This document shows positions 36,033 to 47,472 of a stretch of 64,000 nt of DNA, in pieces. The position numbers and the translations under genes were made by a program. This DNA is from Cephalopachus bancanus (taxonomy: Eukaryota > Chordata > Mammalia > Primates > Tarsiidae): assembly GCA_027257055.1 (NCBI GenBank), contig JAPVLO010000059.1, forward strand, positions 2,852,001 through 2,916,000, read 5' to 3'. Numbering within the stretch: the stretch's first letter is position 1; the number at the start of each line of letters is the position of its first letter. The notes under the pieces were generated by a model. It saw only the letters and a list, made by a program, of their open reading frames with translations. It ran no database searches and was not told where the DNA came from.

Positions 36033-36305
36033 ATGAAATACCTCGGCATCTTCCTAACCAGAGACATGAAAGACCTTTACAATGAAAATTACAAAACACT
36101 GCTCAAAGAAATAAAGATGACACAAACAAATGGAAAAATATTCCATGCTCATGGATTGGAAAAATCAATATTGTTAAGATGTCCATTCTACTCAAGGCAA
36201 TGTACAGATTTAATGCAATACCCATTAAATTACCAGTGTAATTCTTCTCAGACCTGGAAACAACAAAACAGAAATTCATATGGAATCATAAACAACCACG
36301 AATAG
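36033..36305 (+). pseudogene. L1 ORF2 fragment (frameshifted)
   Basis: The first 28 codons read [19 protein letters not shown] and on, like the L1 ORF2 segment after the reverse transcriptase. A frameshift follows after [11 protein letters not shown], and the rest is out of frame. It is a remnant of the surrounding L1 and not a separate gene. Confidence 0.85.
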
Positions 36306-36623
36306 CCAAAACAGTCCTCAGCAAAAGAAGCAAAGTGGGAGGTATCACACTTCCAGACTTTAAACTTTATTATAAGGCTACAATAATCCAAAAAGCCTGG
36401 TATTGGTACAAAAAAAGGCATATAGACCAACGGAATAGAATCAAGATTCCAGAAGCAAAACCTTAATTTCTCAACCAACTCATCTTCGACAGTCTCCACC
36501 ACCAACTGCTGGAGAGAGGAGAACTTATTCAGTAAATGGTGCTGGGAAAACTGGCTGGCCACATGCAGGAGACTAAAGCAAGACACCTACCTATCACCGT
36601 ACACAAAAATCAACTCTAAATGG

Positions 36624-36878
36624 ATGAAAGACCTAAACATAAAACCTCAAACTATAAGAACCTTAGAAAATGCAAGAGACACCCTTATGAAAATTGTAAC
36701 TGCCAACCAATTCCTGATCAAAACCCCACGTGCCCATGCCATAAGAGATAAGATAGACAAGTGGGACCTCATGAAACTGAAAAGCTTCTGCAAAGCAAAA
36801 GAAACCATCACAAGTGTAGGAAGACAGTCCACAGACTGGGGAAAAAATCTGCCAATTGTATATCGGACAAAGGCCTAA
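36624..36878 (+). pseudogene. L1 ORF2 C-terminal fragment
   Basis: An 84-codon open stretch in frame with ORF2 ([20 protein letters not shown] at its start and [20 protein letters not shown] later) stops before the nested Alu. Confidence 0.85.
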
Positions 36879-36951
36879 CATCTAGGATGTACAAGGAATT
36901 CAAACATGCCAAAAGGAAAAAAAACAAGCAGCCCTATTAAAAAGTGGACAA

Positions 36952-37249
36952 CCAGGCCCGGTGGCTCAAGCCTATAATCCCTGCATTTTGGGAGCCTGAG
37001 GTGAGGAGATTACCCAAGCCCACAGGTTTGAGAACAGCCTGGGCAACTTGGCAAGACCTCATTTCTACAATAAATAAAAAAAATTGGCCAGGCATGGTAG
37101 TGCATGCCTGTAGTTCCAGCTACTTGGAAGGCTAAGACGGGAAGGATCACCAGAGCCCAGCAGGTCGACGCTGGGGTAGCCGTGAGCATGACACAGCACT
37201 CCAGCCTGGTTGATAGAGTAAGACTTCAGCTCAAAAAAAAAAAAAAAAA
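36952..37249 (+). mobile_element. Alu SINE, strepsirrhine type, nested in L1
   Basis: Forward dimer 'ccaggcccggtggctcaagcc' to an A17 tail, inserted at L1 'ttaaaaagtgg(g)caaagac'. The L1 text resumes as 'tgggcaaagacatgaatag', with an approximate target duplication 'aaaagtggaca' / 'aaaaatgggca'. The order of events is L1 first, Alu later. Confidence 0.93.
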
Positions 37250-38059
37250 TGGGCAAAGACATGAATAGACACGTCTCAAAAAAAGACATACAAGCAGCCA
37301 ACAAACATGAAAAAATGCTCAGCCTCACTAATCATCGAAGACATGTAAATTAAAACTACACTGAGATACCTCCTAACTCCAGTCAGGATGGCCATCATCA
37401 ATAACTCAAAAAAACAGATGCTGGAGAGGATGCAGGGACAAGGGAATACTTCACTGTTGGTGGGAGTGTAAACTAGTACGTCTGTGGAAAACAGTATGGC
37501 AATTCTTAAAAGATTTAAAAGTCAACCTCCCATTTGACCCAGCAATCCCCTTTCTGGGAATATACCCAGAGGAACTCAAATCATTCTACAAAAAAGATGC
37601 CTGTGCACACACGTTTATTGCAGCACTATTCACAATAGCAAAAACGTGGAACCAACAAAGCTGCCCATCGAAAGTATACTGGATTAAAAAAATGCGGTAC
37701 ATATACATGATGAAATATTATGCAGCCATAAAGAAGGACAAGATTATGAACTTCACAGCAACTTGGATGAATTTAGAGTCTGTAATACTCAATGATCTAT
37801 AACAGAAACAAAGAACTGAGTACCACATGTTCTCACTCCTAAGTAGACCTTGAACAATTATCACAATACTATTAGAAAGAAATTGGCAGCAGTTGGAAAC
37901 TGCCAGAGGAGGAAGTAGGGGGGCACACTTCATCAATAAAGGTACCTGATCTCAAACCAGGTGACATGGGGTCCAAAGAGGGGTCCAAACTTTACCTGTA
38001 CAATGACCATTTGTATACCTAACCCTGAATTGTACCCCACATCTTTAAAATAAAAAATA

Positions 38060-38375
38060 AAATAAATAAATAAGATATTAAGGAATAAGAATGACTGTTA
38101 ATTTCATTAATGATGATGACATGGTATTTAAGTAAAGAAGAGAATGTCCTTACCAGTTATAAATGCCTACTAAAGAATTCTCAGGTGACAAGACACAATA
38201 TCTAGAATGTGTTTAAAATATTCATACAAAAAACGAAAAAGAAAATGAGGACAGATGAAATAAGTTTGGACAAATGTTGATAATGATTAAAGATAGATGA
38301 TGCATACATAGGTGTTCATTATTCTATTAGCTCTATTTTGGTATATATTTGAAATTTTCCAAAATACATTTTTAA
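38060..38375 (+). repeat. L1M 3' UTR end (right part of the split element)
   Basis: 'agatattaaggaataagaatg', 'actgttaatttcattaatg', 'gaagagaatgtccttacc', 'gatgatgcatacataggtg' and 'tttggtatatatttgaaatt' plus 'ttccaaaataca' match the 3' UTR of L1ME-type elements in order. Confidence 0.65.
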
Positions 38376-39499
38376 AGGCACAAGATTGGACTCAGGCTTT
38401 GGTTTGACCAGCTCTTCTACTTCCAGCCTTGAGAAATTGGACAGATCAGTACAGCCTGCACATTGCAAGTGTCATCAAGAACACAGGTATTTTTTCTATA
38501 AGTGCTCCAATATTGTTTCTGGGATTTTCTTCCAAGCCACCAACATCTATTCTGTGAGTTTGGAAGTTAACCGCTTCAATGTTCACACATGTGCAGACCA
38601 CAACAATTATGTCCCAGCTACTACATACCTAGAATGAGTGTAAGTGACCATCAATTATTAGACATATCTCATTTCAAACATTAAAATGTGAAAAAATATG
38701 CATTTAAAAAATCTACAAAGAAAGAAACACAGAGAGGAAGTTGTGATAATAAAAATATTGATGACAATATCCCCAAAAACTTAAATTCTTCAATTAAAAA
38801 AATATTTAATGACAATAAGATTTTCTAAATTCCTACGAGACATCCCCTGCTTTGGTTCTGCAGATACTTTTGCTCTATTTCCTGTTACTCTTGAATTATT
38901 TTCAGCTTACACATGTGTCACTGGCTAAAATACCTCCATTTTTCTAGGAGCTGTAGCAACTGTCACTGGGCTAGAAAATGACAGGCCCTCAAAATGTTTG
39001 ATGGATGGATGTTTGTTGCATGAATAACAAATATGCAAATTTTAGGTCAAAAAAGAAAGATAACACATGCAAAGAGGTGGAGGAAGCCTAAAGCCCTTCT
39101 GTACAAAGTTCTGAAAACTATTAGAGAAAATCTATCAAAGAGTTGTGTGTGACCATTTTTTCCAAAGTAGAGTCAAAATTCATGAGGCAGGGTAAAAATT
39201 TTACTGCATCTAATGATGAGTGAGAACACACATCTGCTCCACAGAGATGCTCCTTATACACATGTTCTCGTAATTTTCATATACCATCAGAAGATATAAG
39301 AATGAGAAAACCGGTAAGGATATAAGCTTTGAGAGAAGACTTTTGTTGAAGCCTAAATAGAAAGTTTTCCATCAAGTCCATGTCCTGAGAGAGCTTTATA
39401 AAAATGTATGACTTAAGTAAGGATATCATTATATTTTGTTTCCTAATATCCCTCAGATAGAGTATAAGGCATATACAAATTCTTGCTTAATAATAAATC
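38376..39499. other. Unannotated interval
   Basis: Nothing recognised. The 83-codon frame 38386-38637 has no family resemblance. Confidence 0.5.
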
Positions 39500-39775
39500 A
39501 TGGTAAACAGCATTTTGTTAAGTATTATTATGTACCAAGCACCACACTCAGGTTCTTTCCAGGGATGCCAAAGTTGGCTGAACCCTGATGCAGTGATCCT
39601 TTAGCTTGATCTATAATATTTCAGTTAATTCTAGTAATCTTGAAAAGTACAGTATCACTATAGTTACATATTTAGGATCAAGAGTATGATGTTTAGAAAG
39701 ACTTGGTAAATGGCCCAAGTCAAACAGTCAGTAAATAGCATATCTAGGACTCACACCCAAGGCTATGAAAAACTA
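39500..39775 (-). repeat. MIR SINE, reverse orientation, interrupted
   Basis: 'agtattattatgtaccaagc' and 'caccacactcaggttc' are the left part. After about 100 unmatched bases, 'agaaagacttggtaaatggcc' and 'caagtcaaacagtcagtaaat' with 'ctaggactcacacccaagg' resume. Confidence 0.6.
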
Positions 39776-39794
39776 ATGCTTGGGGCTTGTGGTT

Positions 39795-40127
39795 GTTATT
39801 TTTCTTTCTTTTTTCTTTTCTTTTTTTTCCTAGACAGGGTCTTACTCTGTTGCCCAGGCCAGAGTACAGTGGTATGACACCAGCTAACTGCAGCCCTGAC
39901 CTCCTAGGCTCAAGTGATCCTTCCAACTTCAGCCTTCCCAGTAGCAAAGACTACAGAAGCATGCCACCATGTCCAACTAATTTCTTGATTTTTTTTTTTT
40001 TTTTTGTAGAGACAAAGTCTAGCTATGTTACCCAGACTGGTCTCGAACTCCTGGGCTCAAGCAATCCTCCCACCTCAGCCTCCCAAAGTGCTCAGATTTC
40101 AGGCATCATCCATGGCACCAGACCTGA
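39795..40127 (-). mobile_element. AluJ-like SINE, old
   Basis: Reverse dimer with 'agacagggtcttactctgttg', 'ccaggccagagtacagtgg', a T17 linker at about 39988-40005 and 'agctatgttacccagactgg'. The right-arm form is AluJ and not strepsirrhine. A probable short target duplication 'ggcttgt' flanks it (39784-39790 and 40128-40134). Confidence 0.85.
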
Positions 40128-40134
40128 GGCTTGT

Positions 40135-41639
40135 ATTTTTAACCTAAACATATCAGTGTTACACAAATGAACTGTGATGAGGGATCAGAATTGTTCCTCT
40201 TCACCACACCTCCCCATACACACTTCCTGCCCCCTCCAATCTTTCACAGATAAATACTTTTACAAAAATGCAATAAAAATGAATCATTAGAAAATAAAGG
40301 CATTCAAATCAAAAGTCCACATTTGTTATTAGATTGAACAAATTTATTCTGTTAAGTTGCACACAAGTTTCTAAATCCTTACTCTCAGTTTCTGAGCTCT
40401 TTCCATCACACGTTGGCACCAGGGCAAGAAACACCCTTTGAGTCGTGCTGCACTACAATATGCTGTTAGATCCATGCAGAAAAACACTGTTTAAAATAAG
40501 GTTCCAAGATTCCTCTACCAATTGAGAGGCTGATAATTCCTTAAAATGCTAATCTATTATTTTTTAATTAAGATGATTGTTAGCATTTTCTTCTATCCTT
40601 AAAATATCTGTCCCAATATCAGACATAGATTCCAAAGTAAACAAAAATGAAGAACTTTTGAAATTTTCTGCCATCTTATGATACAACTGCTATGGCATTT
40701 TGATAAATGTTAAAAGAAAAATGTGAAACTTTGAAATACACTTCCTCACCAAGGAAACAGTGAATAATAATGAAGCTGGGGAAAGAGAACCAGAAGCACC
40801 AGGTGCCCCCTTCTCCCCATCCACTGCTGGAAGAACTCTCAAATCCATCCCGAAAAGTGAGTGGCTGTTGGGAAACTGAAAAATAAGTACTTAAAAGATC
40901 TCAAATATAAGGTGACACATGGAATTCTTCAACCTGCCATGCCTCTTGAGAGTTTCTCAGTTAAATAACAAGAATGACACCTGCAATACATTCACACACA
41001 AAAAAAATATGTCCTGGAAGGAAAATGAGGATGGGAAAAGAAGTCAATGCTTCTTGGATTTCTTTTTATTGTGCTCTAAAGTTCCAGGTTAATTTTTTTA
41101 AAGTCACCATAGCTCATGTGGCCTTGGTATGAGTTGACAGGTGAAACCCACAGCTCCTCTGGCTACTCAAGAAATTAGTAAGGGAGGGCAGAGAAGGGCA
41201 CAATATGAAGGAGAGAAATTACTAGACAAGAGTCTGCAATCTGGAGCACACGCAATCTGAAGGAAACAATTAGAAACTGGCACAGGTCCCAAATCAATAA
41301 AGCAGAGGTGGCTGTGGGCAGTGAGCATAATGGCTGGGTAATGAAAACCAAAATGCTGGTAAGCAAGCACTGGGAAAGGTGCGGCTCTCCAGTGTCTCTC
41401 TGGCAGACGAGAGGGTCATCTATCCGAAGGCTGGAAAAGACCTGTCTGAACAGGCTCTTACAGTCCAGCTAGTCCCTGATGTCACAGCCTGTGTGAATAA
41501 ACAGTACTGGTGTGATTTTCCCAAACCCCGTAAGAAATAAAGTCCTCATAGCTCGCCTTGTCAAGCCCTGAGTACAGTCCCAACAGGAAAAATACTTCTT
41601 ACAGAATATGCAATGGATGTGAAGAGCTTTGGAACTGTA
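40135..41639. other. Unannotated interval
   Basis: No transposon recognised. Short frames on the minus strand near 41167-41370 show no family resemblance. Confidence 0.5.
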
Positions 41640-41990
41640 CTTCCCGTTAGCTCTAATGGAGGCTGTGCTAATAAATTCTTCAGCTCTGGGCTGAACAGAT
41701 GTAATTCAGTAATGTAGCTGTAATTGAGTGATGTCAACTCAATATAATTTGTAATGTTTTTCTAACAAATTATCTCATTTTTTTCCTGAAAAAGGGTATC
41801 TGTGATTCCATGTGATAAATTGCTTTAAAAGGTTGACATATAGTGCTAATGATAAAGATCTTTAATTGATGGAAATGTTAATAGTAGCATCGGCTAAGAA
41901 TTATCTTAGCTGATTCTTTATACACTATAAACCTTTTAAGCATAACAAGCTTTCATTTTCAATCAAATGTTTTGAAATTGTGACTCACAG
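41640..41990. other. Candidate conserved non-coding segment (inference only)
   Basis: Repeat-free block dense in homeodomain-like words: 'atgtagctgtaattgagtg', 'tgataaattgctttaaaagg', 'aagatctttaattgatgg' and 'tagctgattctttatacac'. No alignment is available to show constraint. Confidence 0.2.
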
Positions 41991-42211
41991 TCCTCAGATA
42001 TTTCTATATTTTATCACTATAATTATTATATTGGTGAGGTTCTCTAACAACCCTGCAATTTGGCCATTCCATTTCCTGCACAGTTCTCAAGCCAGATCTA
42101 CACATTGCTACCTCTGGGCTTATGGGAAGGCTGGTCTCCTGGTCTGGACCACTGTCTCTTTCTTTCCATGTATCTGTGAAGAGCCTGGTGTCTCTCAAGT
42201 CAAAATCCTCC

Positions 42212-42243
42212 TTTTCAGACCTATAGCTTTTCAGACCTATAGC
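42212..42243 (+). repeat. Perfect 16-bp tandem duplication
   Basis: 'ttttcagacctatagc' occurs at 42212-42227 and again at 42228-42243 with no mismatch. Confidence 0.97.
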
Positions 42244-42259
42244 CCTCCTAGGGCACTCT

Positions 42260-42600
42260 GAGGTCCCTCTACTACTGTTTTACCCCAGGTCCCCTTGCAC
42301 ACACTATTCCTCTGCTGCTGTCCCTTGTTAAGACACACTCATCCTTCGGGTTTCAGTTTAATGTCTTACCTCAAAGAGAACCTTCCTTCCCTCAGATTAG
42401 GGCACATTACACATGCATTTTCATATCTCTGCATTCCTTTCCTTTGTTGCATTAACCACAGTTGTCACAAGTATCACTTGTGTCTCTCTCTTCCACTAAA
42501 ATAGACTTTAGGCAAGACCTGTGTTGATTTTTTCCAAAATCTAGTAGTAAGCACACAATACTATATATCTGAAGAATGAATGAATGGATGAATGCATAAA
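42260..42600 (+). repeat. L2 LINE 3' end
   Basis: 'aaagagaaccttccttccctc', 'attcctttcctttgttgcatt', 'cactaaaatagactttagg', 'caagacctgtgttgatttt' and a terminal 'gaatgaatgaatggatgaatg' follow the L2 3' end (gtgaagccttccctgacc...ttgtttgcatgtctgtctc...gaatgaatgaatga). Confidence 0.75.
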
Positions 42601-42639
42601 TGAACAAACATTATCTCTGCCTCTATCTCTTCCTGCCTC

Positions 42640-42765
42640 TATCAGTCCTCTCCACCAAATTGTGAACTCAAAGGCAACACATTGCTCACTGTAGCCATTA
42701 TAGTGTCTAACTAGGGTCTTGCACATAATAGAGATAAACAAAACTCAGTTGAACTAAATTGAATT
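42640..42765 (+). repeat. L2 LINE fragment
   Basis: 'accaaattgtgaactcaaagg' and 'gtgtctaactagggtcttgc' with 'acataatagagataaac' match the L2 motif 'ctgtgagctccttgagggcag...agtgcctggcacatagta'. Confidence 0.5.
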
Positions 42766-42844
42766 CCTCCCATTGTCGTATTAGCATCAGGTTAGCCAGA
42801 GAGCTTAGTCCTCAAAGCTTATTGTGTTTTATACCACATGCTAT

Positions 42845-43085
42845 CCACTAACCTTCATCAAGCTCCTACCACATGCCAGCCACTGCAGGATACTGTGGAA
42901 CAGAAGTGAAAGATGTTTAGAACCAAGTGCTCTACAGTTTCCAGGAGACTCCCATTTATGACTACATTTCTTCATTCATGTCAGATACTGGAGTAATTAT
43001 AGAAGGTTAATCAAACAGAGATGCTGTCCTCAAGGAGCTCAGGGTCTAATAGAAGAGATACAAATGAAGAAAAAAATATCAGGAA
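42845..43085 (-). repeat. L2 LINE fragment, reverse orientation
   Basis: 'tcctaccacatgccagccact' and 'gatgctgtcctcaaggagctc' with 'agggtctaatagaagagata' fit the reverse of L2 (ctactatgtgccaggcact...gccctcaaggagcttacagtctag). Confidence 0.6.
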
Positions 43086-43101
43086 GTAAAACTCGTAAGT
43101 A

Positions 43102-43405
43102 GCCGGGCTCGGTGGCTCAGACTGTAATCCCGCGCCTTTGGGAGGCTGAGGTGAGTGGATTGCCTGAGCCCGCAGGTTCGAGACCTGCCCAGGCAACTTG
43201 GCGAGACCTCATCTCTACAATAAATCAAAAAATTAGCCGGGCGCGGTAGCGTGCACCTGTAGTTCCAGCTACTTGGAAGGCTGAGGCAGAAGGATCGCTG
43301 GAGTCCAGCAGGTCGAGGCTGCGGTGGCCGGAAGCGGCCACTGCACTCAAGTCTGGGCAACAGAGCAAGACTCCAACTCAAAAAAAAAAAAAAAAGAAAA
43401 AAAAC
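43102..43405 (+). mobile_element. Alu SINE, strepsirrhine type, full length
   Basis: Forward dimer with target duplication 'aactcRtaagta' (43090-43101 and 43406-43417, one mismatch). Three-T form 'cgcgcctttgggagg'. Many CpGs retained. Confidence 0.96.
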
Positions 43406-43450
43406 AACTCATAAGTAATATTAGATGGGTTCCAATAAAGATTCTAGGTG

Positions 43451-43748
43451 GCCAGGCTCGGTGGCTCAGTCTGTAATTCCAGCACTTTGGGAAGCCAAGG
43501 TGAGTGGACTGCCTGAGCCCATGAGTTTGAGACCAGCCCAGGCAACTTGATGAGTCCTCGCCTCTACAATAAATCGAAAATTTACCGGGCATGATAGCGC
43601 ACACCTGTAGTTCTGACTACTTGGAAGGCTGAGGCAGAAGGATCACTGGAACCCAGGAGGTCAACGCTGGGGTGGCCGTGAGTGTGCCACTGCACTCCAG
43701 CCTGGGCGACAGAGTGAGACCCCAACTCAAAAAACAAACAAACAAAAA
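43451..43748 (+). mobile_element. Alu SINE, strepsirrhine-related, somewhat older
   Basis: Forward dimer with a perfect 14-bp target duplication 'aaagattctaggtg' (43437-43450 and 43749-43762). It has 'ccagcactttgggaag' and 'gtgccactgcactccagcc', closer to a generic Alu than the neighbour, but shares the 'caataaatcgaaaa' linker. The two Alus are direct repeats 45 bp apart. Confidence 0.95.
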
Positions 43749-43839
43749 AAAGATTCTAGGTGTTCCAAGTTTTTAAAATGAATTTCACTCCAGTGAAGAT
43801 TGGGATTGGGGATACAGCCAGAGGAAGCAAAGTTGAAAA

Positions 43840-44190
43840 CCAAGGCCATTTATTCCTTGGTTCAACAGACCTTTATCATCTACTATCTGAGGCATATGTA
43901 AATCTAAATCCATTCTTGATGGAACTTATATTCCAATGGTGTAGCCAGAAGCACACAAGCAACAATGTCAGGCAGTAGTAAGTGCTCTAAAACAAACAAC
44001 AACAGAAAAAAAAAACAGGGCAGAGTAAGAGGCCAAATTACTGGGAATGCTGCCCTAGACAGGGTGGTCAGGGAAGGCTTTCTCGTGGCAATGACAGTGA
44101 ACAATGACCTGAATGAAGAGAAGGAGGGAGTCATGCAACACTCCTTAGGAAGAGCATTCCCAGCAAAGGGTGGAGCAATCCTGTCCACAC
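43840..44190 (-). repeat. L2 LINE, reverse orientation
   Basis: 'tagacagggtggtcagggaag', 'gcaatgacagtgaacaatgac', 'ctgaatgaagagaaggaggg' and 'aagagcattcccagcaaagg' are in the order of the L2 reverse complement (gacagggtggtcagggaaggcctctctgagg...ctgaatgaa...gaagagcattccaggcagagg). Confidence 0.75.
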
Positions 44191-45599
44191 AGAAAAGAGT
44201 GCTGATCCACTTATTTTTCAAAGTAGGGTCTTCGGGCATTTTCTTAGCAGTCTCAATGTTCTTGATGAGACTTCTGGATTTTTGTTTTTATTTAGAAAAT
44301 ACTCATTTAAAATGTTTTAGATGTATTCTGGATCAGCTATATGGCACCTAAAATGTGGGTACCAGTACAAAATTTCTGTACATAGCTTTGCATTTGCATT
44401 CATAATTGTAGTGATATCAGGTAATGCTATTTTAATTGCCACAAGCTAACATAAAAGGAACAGATTTACTGCTTAAATAATGTGTTTGTACCTCATGACT
44501 TCAGAGTAGGGTTGAGGCATAAACGAACTGTTGCAATAGTAGCAGCTGTAAGTGTTAACCGGAATTGAGTCATCACACAGCTGAAGCTTATACAGGCATG
44601 ACAAGCTGTATAGAACCTTTGACATAACAGACATCCCATATTGATATTTCCAGAGATGATTTTGTTTAAACAAACAACATCATCCATCATGTTAATTTAA
44701 TGTTGCTAATCTGAATTTAGTTTTGTCATTTTGATTATAGTTAATTTGTAAATGTGTTCTGATTTTATATTTGTCTAAGAACGATATACATGGAAGTTTA
44801 TACCTAGTTTTATATTTTCACATGTTTCAGTAACCCAATAACAAAAAAATTTAGGTCAATATTGAGGGCTCATAAAAATTTTTTCCCTTTAAATGGCATC
44901 TACATGTTACTCAAGTTTAACCATAGTGAAAGTTGGTGGTGGAAACAGTCTTTATATTCCAGAACCACCAATAGGTAATAGCTTTTGGTGGTTTTCAATA
45001 AGACACACAGTAAGCACAGGAAAGAAAGGAGGTGAATATCTTTGGTAGGAAAAAACAATCACTAACTTGATACACCTGACAACTGTAAACTCTCTTCTCC
45101 AGGTACTAAGGCCACAATTTATGTTACATGTAGGTAAAGTCTCCTTCAGAACACTCAGGCCATTGGAACATTAAAAATGGAAGGTACGTGGAGGGAGAAG
45201 ACAGAGGGTGAAGAAGTGATAACGAAAGGTTCACTGCACTCTGGTGGCAGAGTAAAGCACAGACAGATGATGAATCAAGCATCACTAAAAAGGCAAAACA
45301 AATCCTGCTAAACATATTTCACTTGCACGGAAGTTTTTCCCACAACAGAAGACTGTTCTATGCCAAGAAATGTCAACGAGAGCTAAAATGACTGACTGAA
45401 AGCTCAGGTAGTTGGTGGAGAAGGCCCCTTGGGTCATAGAACCGTATAAACCTTCTAACTGCAGTAGCTGAGAGTTGGCATCTGAATCAAACTGGCAGGA
45501 GTTCAAGAATTACCTCCAATATAGATCAGCTCTGAGACCTAGAAAATTCTTTAATATTACAGAAAAAAAAGATAAAATACCACCTATATTATAAGGAGA
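44191..45599. other. Unannotated AT-rich interval
   Basis: Nothing recognised. Confidence 0.5.
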
Positions 45600-45668
45600 T
45601 CATTCTCATAGACCACTTAGGACACTGCCTGGCATGTAGTAAGTGCTCCATAAACATAATCCATGATT
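45600..45668 (+). repeat. MIR 3' end fragment
   Basis: 'cacttaggacactgcctggc' and 'atgtagtaagtgctccataaac' match the MIR/L2 terminal motif. Confidence 0.6.
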
Positions 45669-45939
45669 TTTATGATGCTATAGGTCTATGTAATTAAGTC
45701 TTATATAAGCACAAATCTCCACAGATGGCACAACAGACTGCTTTACTCAGCTCTACAGCCCTGGACAATGTCTCCATATTTTATGTACTCCAAGATAGTT
45801 TCTGATGATTAATCATATATATACACACACACATGTAAAGTATATTTAAGATTATCCTTAAAATAACATCATTCTTACTCATTCCTGACATAGTTCCTAA
45901 GAAGGAAAGCTATGGATGGATCTACAAAGAGGGCATAGC

Positions 45940-46085
45940 CCAACAACCTTACATGGTAGGTATCATTATGATCCCTATTTTATAGAAAAAACAAGTAATG
46001 TCCAGAAAAGAGCATGGACTTTCTCAAGGACATACAACTCATAAAGGATGCAGCCAGGATTTGAGTCCAGGAAACCAGGATCCAA
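45940..46085 (-). repeat. MIR SINE fragment, reverse orientation
   Basis: 'tggtaggtatcattatgatcc', 'ctattttatagaaaaaac' and 'aaggacatacaactcataaag' with 'ggatttgagtccagg' follow the MIR reverse complement. Confidence 0.7.
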
Positions 46086-46501
46086 AATCCACCTTCTTCA
46101 TCACCACACAACTCTATTCCTCCAAGAGTGTGTATCCTTCTTCTGAGTTCAGTAAACAGAAACTCTGGGAACTGCTGGTCATGTAACTGCTTATTCCTCT
46201 AGATTCCTCAATGTCTGGCCCTAGAAAACTAGGGTATTTCATTCCTCAACTAGGCATTTCCATAAATTACTATTTATTGTTATGTTGTTAGCTTATTCAG
46301 AGAGTCAATTTTAAAAATCATCCATTTGAACAGTGTTATTGTAATTTTTGTAAATAAAACTTAATTTGAAAATACTGTCCAACATTTTACACAAGATTCC
46401 ATCAACCACAGCTAACTAGATTAATACACATGTGAATTTTATTCCAAAAAATGTGAATGCTTGGTTTTGTTTGATAATGAAAGCCATTTAATTCAATGTG
46501 G
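46086..46501. other. Unannotated interval
   Basis: Nothing recognised. Confidence 0.5.
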
Positions 46502-46566
46502 CCTTTTTTCCTTTTCTTTTTCCTTTCCCTTTCTGCCCCCCCTTCTTTCTTTCTTTCTTTCTTTTT
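46502..46566. repeat. Polypyrimidine (CTTT/CCTT) tract
   Basis: Sixty-odd bases, nearly pure pyrimidine on the plus strand: 'ccttttttccttttctttttc', then a C7 run and a (CTTT)5 end. Confidence 0.92.
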
Positions 46567-46902
46567 GCCATAAAGCACTGAGACAAATTGAATATCCATA
46601 AACTAAGGCAAATCAAAATCAGTTCATTTTGCCTGGTTATGGCTGTTACTGTACTTTTTAAAAGAGAGTCTTTGTTATAGTTTATTCTTTTCTCAAATTA
46701 CCTCATCTAAGTAATATTTTCATTTGTAAATGGCCACACATTCCCTTGAAGCAGGAGAAAATATAGACCTTAAATGTTTCAAGGAAACTTTGGGTCCCCC
46801 AAACCTGCTTCAAAGGGAACAACTGACAATTGTCTTTGAGGCATAGAGACTAGCCATCAGGCACTGAGGGAGAGGAACAACCTGAGTACCTTGCAGGTCT
46901 TT

Positions 46903-47472
46903 CAGTAGGTCCTTGAATAACACCGGTTCATTCAATGCTGTTTGGTTGTAGTTTTGATAGAAAAAAAGTCAATTCCAGGAAGGGCCCCTGACTGTGTGGA
47001 GTTTGTACATTCTCCCCAAGTCTAGGTGGGTTTCATCCAGACACTCAATTTCATCCCACGTCCCCATAATGCCCACATGGTCCAGGTCTGAGTGAGTGTG
47101 GCTGTGTATGAGTGGACCTTGCAATGGATGGCGTCCTGTCCTGGGTGAGTTCCTGCCTTGTACCCCTAGCTGCCAGGATAGGCTCTGGCCATCCCAGACC
47201 CTCAACTGGAATAAGTGGCTAAATAATTATCTTACTTGTTTTTATTAATCTTTCTTAAATGTATGCATAGCTCATATTTATTCCAATGTTTAATATTAGA
47301 AGTGTTTTTGTCCTTATTTAGAAGTTTGGTGATGTTTTTGCGATCAGAAACATGTCAAGGAACTTAACTCGTGTTTATATGAACTAGTCTATAGTGAAAT
47401 TTGTTACATGTTATTTTGCTTGAAGTCCTTGTTTCTAAGACCCTATTGATGACATTAAATGAAGACTTACTG
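46903..47472. mobile_element. Ancient composite element with terminal inverted-like ends and a LINE/SINE-type core
   Basis: The left end 'cagtaggtccttgaataac' and the right end read in reverse 'cagtaagtcttcatttaat' are similar, suggesting a DNA transposon. The core 46975-47222 carries the vertebrate-wide tail signature 'gtgtggagtttgtacattctc', 'aatggatggcgtcctgtcctg', 'gccaggataggctctgg' and 'cctcaactggaataag', which I know from LINE and SINE 3' tails in many vertebrates. The right arm (47223-47472) matches a mammalian repeat I recognise but cannot name. No coding capacity. Confidence 0.5.

Larger units (their letters stand above)
35697..38055 (+). mobile_element. L1 LINE, 5'-truncated, with a nested Alu
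   Basis: It begins in the reverse-transcriptase part of ORF2 ('cagaacaagacaaggctgcc') and includes the catalytic-site region with an Ala-Asp-Asp coding segment at about 35838-35846 ('ggctgatgatatgatt'). It continues through 'ctcggcatcttcctaaccag', 'agttacttcagga'-type C-terminal blocks and 'cacatgttctcactcctaag' to a 3' UTR ending 'cccacatctttaaaataaaa'. An Alu (36952-37249) interrupts it. Stops and frameshifts throughout. The 3' UTR shares 'taaccctgaattgtacc' with the L1 at the right window edge, so both are of one lineage. Confidence 0.92.

Noticed and set aside
43904..44351. Opposite-strand frames of 111 and 128 codons
   Set aside because: Both lie across an L2 LINE fragment. The frames are by-products of the repeat.
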